Source: an uncultured Clostridia bacterium (GTDB taxonomy: Bacteria > Bacillota > Clostridia > TANB77 > CAG-508). Taken from it: a stretch of 47,019 bases of DNA. The notes below the pieces were generated by a model that saw only the letters and a list, made by a program, of their open reading frames with translations, did not search any database and was not told the origin of the DNA. Positions 44,348-47,019 of the stretch are shown one piece after another. Location: the NCBI GenBank assembly GCA_947630065.1, contig CANRGE010000011.1, positions 1-47,019 on the forward strand, read 5' to 3'. The translations under genes and the position numbers were made by a program. Within the stretch, counting starts at the first letter, position 1, and each line of letters begins with the position of its first letter.

Positions 44348-44887
44348 TTATTCTACTATTTGATCTACATATTTAACAAAAATTATACTTTCTATTAAAT
44401 CCATAACTGCATACATAAGCATAATTATTCCTATTGTTAATACTAGTGCGCCACTTTCAAATATCATGTATATACCACCAACTATTATAAGAATTGATAT
44501 TATTAAAGATGCAATCCACATGCTTACATTAGCTCTATGTAATTTTACAGATAATGATAATCTTATAAGTCCACTATATATTATCCATATTCCTATCATA
44601 ATTCTAAACATAGATTCTATAAAACTACTATAATATATAGTAACCACACCAATAATTATAGCTATAGTTCCATATATAAAGTCATAATTATAAAAATCAT
44701 ATTTTCCTTTTGATATTAAATAATTTGCTATTTTAATTATTCCTATAGCTACAAATATTCCTCCTAATATATATGATAATATCTTTGTTGCTGAATCTGT
44801 GTTTAATATCATAAACACTCCTATTAGTGCAAATATTGCAGATACTAGAATATCTGTCCATCCTGTTTTCTTTAGTAAATTTTTCAT
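44348..44887 (-). CDS. DUF308/HdeD-type membrane protein
   Basis: 179 aa, six helices in three pairs, with repeated G-x-x-x-I-x-x-G and Y-I-L-G-G-I-F-V-A-I-G-I motifs typical of DUF308. The molecular function is unknown; the Escherichia homologue HdeD is an acid-resistance protein. GGAAGGA precedes the ATG. Confidence 0.82.
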   Translation of the reverse strand: MKNLLKKTGWTDILVSAIFALIGVFMILNTDSATKILSYILGGIFVAIGIIKIANYLISKGKYDFYNYDFIYGTIAIIIGVVTIYYSSFIESMFRIMIGIWIIYSGLIRLSLSVKLHRANVSMWIASLIISILIIVGGIYMIFESGALVLTIGIIMLMYAVMDLIESIIFVKYVDQIVE

Positions 44888-44912
44888 TTTTTATTCCTTC
44901 CTTTCTTTTTAC

Positions 44913-45887
44913 TTAATTTTGTGCATATATTTGTTGATTTTTAATTAAGTCGTAATTTATTAATTCCTTGCTGTCTAAATTTTCTTTGTACATGTCTACA
45001 GCTGTAATTTGGCTATTTTCGTATGTTGTATAATAATATATTCCTTTATCCATATTGCAACAAGAACTATAAATAGTAATTTCGTACTTGTCTCCTCCCA
45101 TATGAACACATCCCCTTTGTTGATATACAGATTCTAATATATGAAAGAATTGACTTATGCTTTCTGATTCTGAGCTTCCAGATATTGAATTCATTTTAGT
45201 AAATGTTGCTTTTACAAATCTTGATGCTGATGATAGGTCTCCTGGTAAGCCTATGGCTCCCATTCCTCTACTATATGTTTCTAAGTTTAATTTTTTTGAG
45301 AAATTATTAGTTGGTTGTTCTATAGATAAGTTCATATAATTATTTAAGTTGAACATATGAATATCAAAAGTAGGATTATTAGTCAATACCCCTACAGGGT
45401 TATCATATATCTTTAGCCCATCTCTAACACTTTCTACAGTTATTGAGGATTCTTTATCTGAAATAATCCAATGTAATGGAGATGCTGGTAATTCATCACT
45501 AAAATTGATTGCTGCTATATTTATATTTTGAAGTAATTTTCGTACTTCTTCTATATTTGAACATTGTGATAAAACCCATGGAATAAACTCAAATGGTGCA
45601 ATATTGTCCATATTTTCTTTTTCCTCTTTATAGTCTGCATTTCCTGGAAAGTTTAATCCTGCCATTCCTAATCCTTTTTCATTTATTGCATCATAATAAA
45701 GTGGATAATTATTTGCTACATATGCCATTCCTATAATTGCATAATGTGTTTGTATGTTCTTTACTTTTCTAAATTTAAATTCATAATTTCTTGGTGTTAT
45801 TGTTACTGTTTCTTTGTATGAATATTCTAAATCTAGATTTCTTCCAAAATAATGATTATTAGTAGTATATGTTACTGCTGTACACAT
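44913..45887 (-). CDS. Choloylglycine hydrolase (bile salt hydrolase) family
   Basis: 324 aa. Begins M-C-T-A-V-T-Y, so Cys2 becomes the N-terminal nucleophile. Other family residues are present: F-G-R-N-L-D (Arg, Asp), G-L-N-F-P-G (Asn), L-T-N-N-P-T-F-D (Asn) and S-A-S-R-F-V-K-A (Arg). Removes the glycine or taurine of conjugated bile salts, or cleaves penicillin V in some relatives; the two cannot be separated by eye. It supports a gut habitat. No signal peptide; AAGGAGG upstream. Confidence 0.92.
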   Translation of the reverse strand: MCTAVTYTTNNHYFGRNLDLEYSYKETVTITPRNYEFKFRKVKNIQTHYAIIGMAYVANNYPLYYDAINEKGLGMAGLNFPGNADYKEEKENMDNIAPFEFIPWVLSQCSNIEEVRKLLQNINIAAINFSDELPASPLHWIISDKESSITVESVRDGLKIYDNPVGVLTNNPTFDIHMFNLNNYMNLSIEQPTNNFSKKLNLETYSRGMGAIGLPGDLSSASRFVKATFTKMNSISGSSESESISQFFHILESVYQQRGCVHMGGDKYEITIYSSCCNMDKGIYYYTTYENSQITAVDMYKENLDSKELINYDLIKNQQIYAQN

Positions 45888-45917
45888 TTTCTATTCCTCC
45901 TTTTGAATTCTTTAATT

Positions 45918-46319
45918 CTATAAATTTTCTATTAAATTATACTCTTCTATAGAAATTTCGTAAATTCCATTGTATGGTTGTTCCATATAACATGTATTAT
46001 TTTTCTTATAAATGTAAATTGTTTTTCTATTTTCACTTGAATTAAATTCAATTTTAATATAATTTTCTACATTAACTGGTGTATCTTGTATACTTTGTTT
46101 ATTAGTTGTTTTAGTTTCTATTACTTGTAATAATTTTTCTATTTCTTGCTTTTCATTAATAAGCTTATTATTCCCATTTTGTTCTATTGTTATATTAGAT
46201 ATATGCTCAATTTGTGGTAATTCTATTTTGTATGTTTTTTTATTTCTTGAAAAATATATTATTCCTATACTTATTAATACTAAAATTATAATTAAAAATA
46301 TTATTATAAATTTTTTCAT
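45918..46319 (-). CDS. DUF5301-like membrane-anchored protein
   Basis: 133 aa from ATG 46319 (AAAGG upstream; the longer frame to 46352 crosses the ribosome site). One N-terminal helix (about residues 3-24), then I-S-N-I-T-I, K-T-T-N-K-Q-S-I-Q-D-T-P and M-E-Q-P-Y-N-G-I-Y-E-I, matching what I recall of DUF5301, a small domain common beside bacitracin-type transporters. The FtsX-type permease upstream fits that context. Confidence 0.7.
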   Translation of the reverse strand: MKKFIIIFLIIILVLISIGIIYFSRNKKTYKIELPQIEHISNITIEQNGNNKLINEKQEIEKLLQVIETKTTNKQSIQDTPVNVENYIKIEFNSSENRKTIYIYKKNNTCYMEQPYNGIYEISIEEYNLIENL

Positions 46320-46350
46320 ATTTACCTTTTCCTTCCTTTCGTATAATAAC

Positions 46351-46388
46351 ATACACGCAAATAATTTTCAATAATTATTTGCGTGTAT
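46351..46388. terminator. Terminator of the permease gene
   Basis: ATACACGCAAATAATT pairs with AATTATTTGCGTGTAT around a short loop, between the permease stop and the DUF5301 start. Confidence 0.8.
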
Positions 46389-46407
46389 ATGAATTATATT
46401 TTTTAGT

Positions 46408-47019
46408 TTATTCTTCTTTAATAATGTTTCTACTTTCTAAATATGTTGCTATAAAGTATGAGCCATATATTATGCCAATAATTATTACTGTTGCTATAAT
46501 AGATGGTAGCAAGTCATCCTTTGATGCTAATCCTGACAATATTTTTATTGCAAATTGTATTCCAAAAATAGAGTGTATAATTGCTAAAACAAGTGGCATG
46601 CCAAAAAAGATTCCTATTTGTCTAAATAATGCTTTATCTATCATTTTCTCATCACAACCGATTTTTCTTAAAATTGTATATCTTTGTTTATTATCACTAC
46701 TATCTGTTAGTTGTTTTAGTGCTAAAATAGCAGCACTTGCAATTAAAAATATAACTCCTAAATAAATAGCTATAAATGTTACTATTGTTGCTATTCCAAT
46801 ACTTGCTTCCATTAAACTAATTTTTGTAAATCCCTCTAATTCTATTCCATTATCGTTTAATGATTTTATAAGACTTGAAGAACCACTATTTCCTGCAAAT
46901 ATTTTTTCTATTTCTTGTTTTTCTTCATCTGTTTCTACATTGTAATTTGCTGATAATAAATACATTTCTTTCATTTCTTCTGTTAAAGGACAACTATCAG
47001 GAACTAATATAATTCCAGT
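46408..47019 (-). CDS. FtsX-family ABC permease, C-terminal part (cut by window edge)
   Basis: The open frame continues to the last base of the window, so the true start lies outside; 204 codons are visible. It shows an extracytoplasmic stretch, then three membrane helices (about 60-85, 118-140, 160-180 of the visible part) with L-T-D-S-S-D-N-K-Q-R-Y-T-I-L-R-K-I-G-C-D-E-K-M-I, the loop typical of BceB/FtsX permeases. Most likely the permease of a bacitracin-type peptide detoxification transporter. Confidence 0.82.
   Translation of the reverse strand, partial: TGIILVPDSCPLTEEMKEMYLLSANYNVETDEEKQEIEKIFAGNSGSSSLIKSLNDNGIELEGFTKISLMEASIGIATIVTFIAIYLGVIFLIASAAILALKQLTDSSDNKQRYTILRKIGCDEKMIDKALFRQIGIFFGMPLVLAIIHSIFGIQFAIKILSGLASKDDLLPSIIATVIIIGIIYGSYFIATYLESRNIIKEE

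Overview
The window reads as a piece of a very AT-rich, low-GC Firmicute chromosome, most likely an uncultured gut clostridium. The evidence is the strongly A/T third codon positions, the classical ylxM-ffh-rpsP-khpA-rimM-trmD-rplS order, T-box leaders in front of ileS and valS, a SpoVT-type sporulation regulator, and a choloylglycine (bile salt) hydrolase. Almost all genes are on the minus strand. Sigma-A promoters with exact 17-bp spacers are easy to see.

Positions 1-5.8 kb are an accessory locus and the most unusual part. Four prepilin-like genes (one cut by the left edge) share a 10-codon start followed by a pure (AC)n tract. The tract encodes poly-Thr-His inside the prepilin leader, immediately before the Gly-Ile-Thr-Leu-Ile-Ala processing site. 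The repeat counts (19, 18, 19 and at least 14) set the reading frame, and both wrong frames stop within about eight codons, so these look like phase-variable contingency genes. In this sequence the 18-unit copy is OFF. The two 19-unit copies are in frame through the membrane helix but share a 1-nt frameshift just after it. Two of the pilin genes and the adjacent GT39 glycosyltransferase have near-identical consensus promoters, spacer included. A DinJ/YafQ toxin-antitoxin pair with a frameshifted toxin sits between pilin copies 2 and 3.

5.8-12.2 kb: sortase, HIT protein and a short AlaRS without the C-Ala domain, then a roughly 570-nt intergenic region with its own promoter and nested stems, directly upstream of a small membrane protein. 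I read this pair as OLE RNA plus oapA. Then manA and spoVT follow. 12.2-20 kb: a glucosaminidase-like exported protein, an RNHCP protein, a TGS-uridine kinase fusion, asd, tRNA-Gln(CTG) with a duplicated 5' end, and T-box-ileS. 20-27 kb: an ABC-2 export operon and the ffh/ribosome-maturation operon. 27-34.4 kb: T-box-valS, a small membrane protein, an alien-looking 205-aa protein with a palindromic operator, recG, and a pseudouridine synthase with a leaderless promoter.

34.4-39.1 kb is metal and redox defence: an OhrR-like regulator, a TSCPD protein and glutathione peroxidase, then csoR-thioesterase-copZ-copA with a CsoR-type operator lying in the promoter spacer. 39.2-47 kb holds envelope and signalling genes: DUF1287, DUF2798 with a structured leader, a membrane-tethered ECF sigma factor with a frameshifted DUF4362/Ig-like partner, DUF308, bile salt hydrolase, DUF5301, and the end of an FtsX-type permease.

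Two dispersed structured repeat families run through the intergenic regions. One has four copies of about 150 bp whose terminal arms differ between copies but match within each copy. The other has two copies of about 134 bp.
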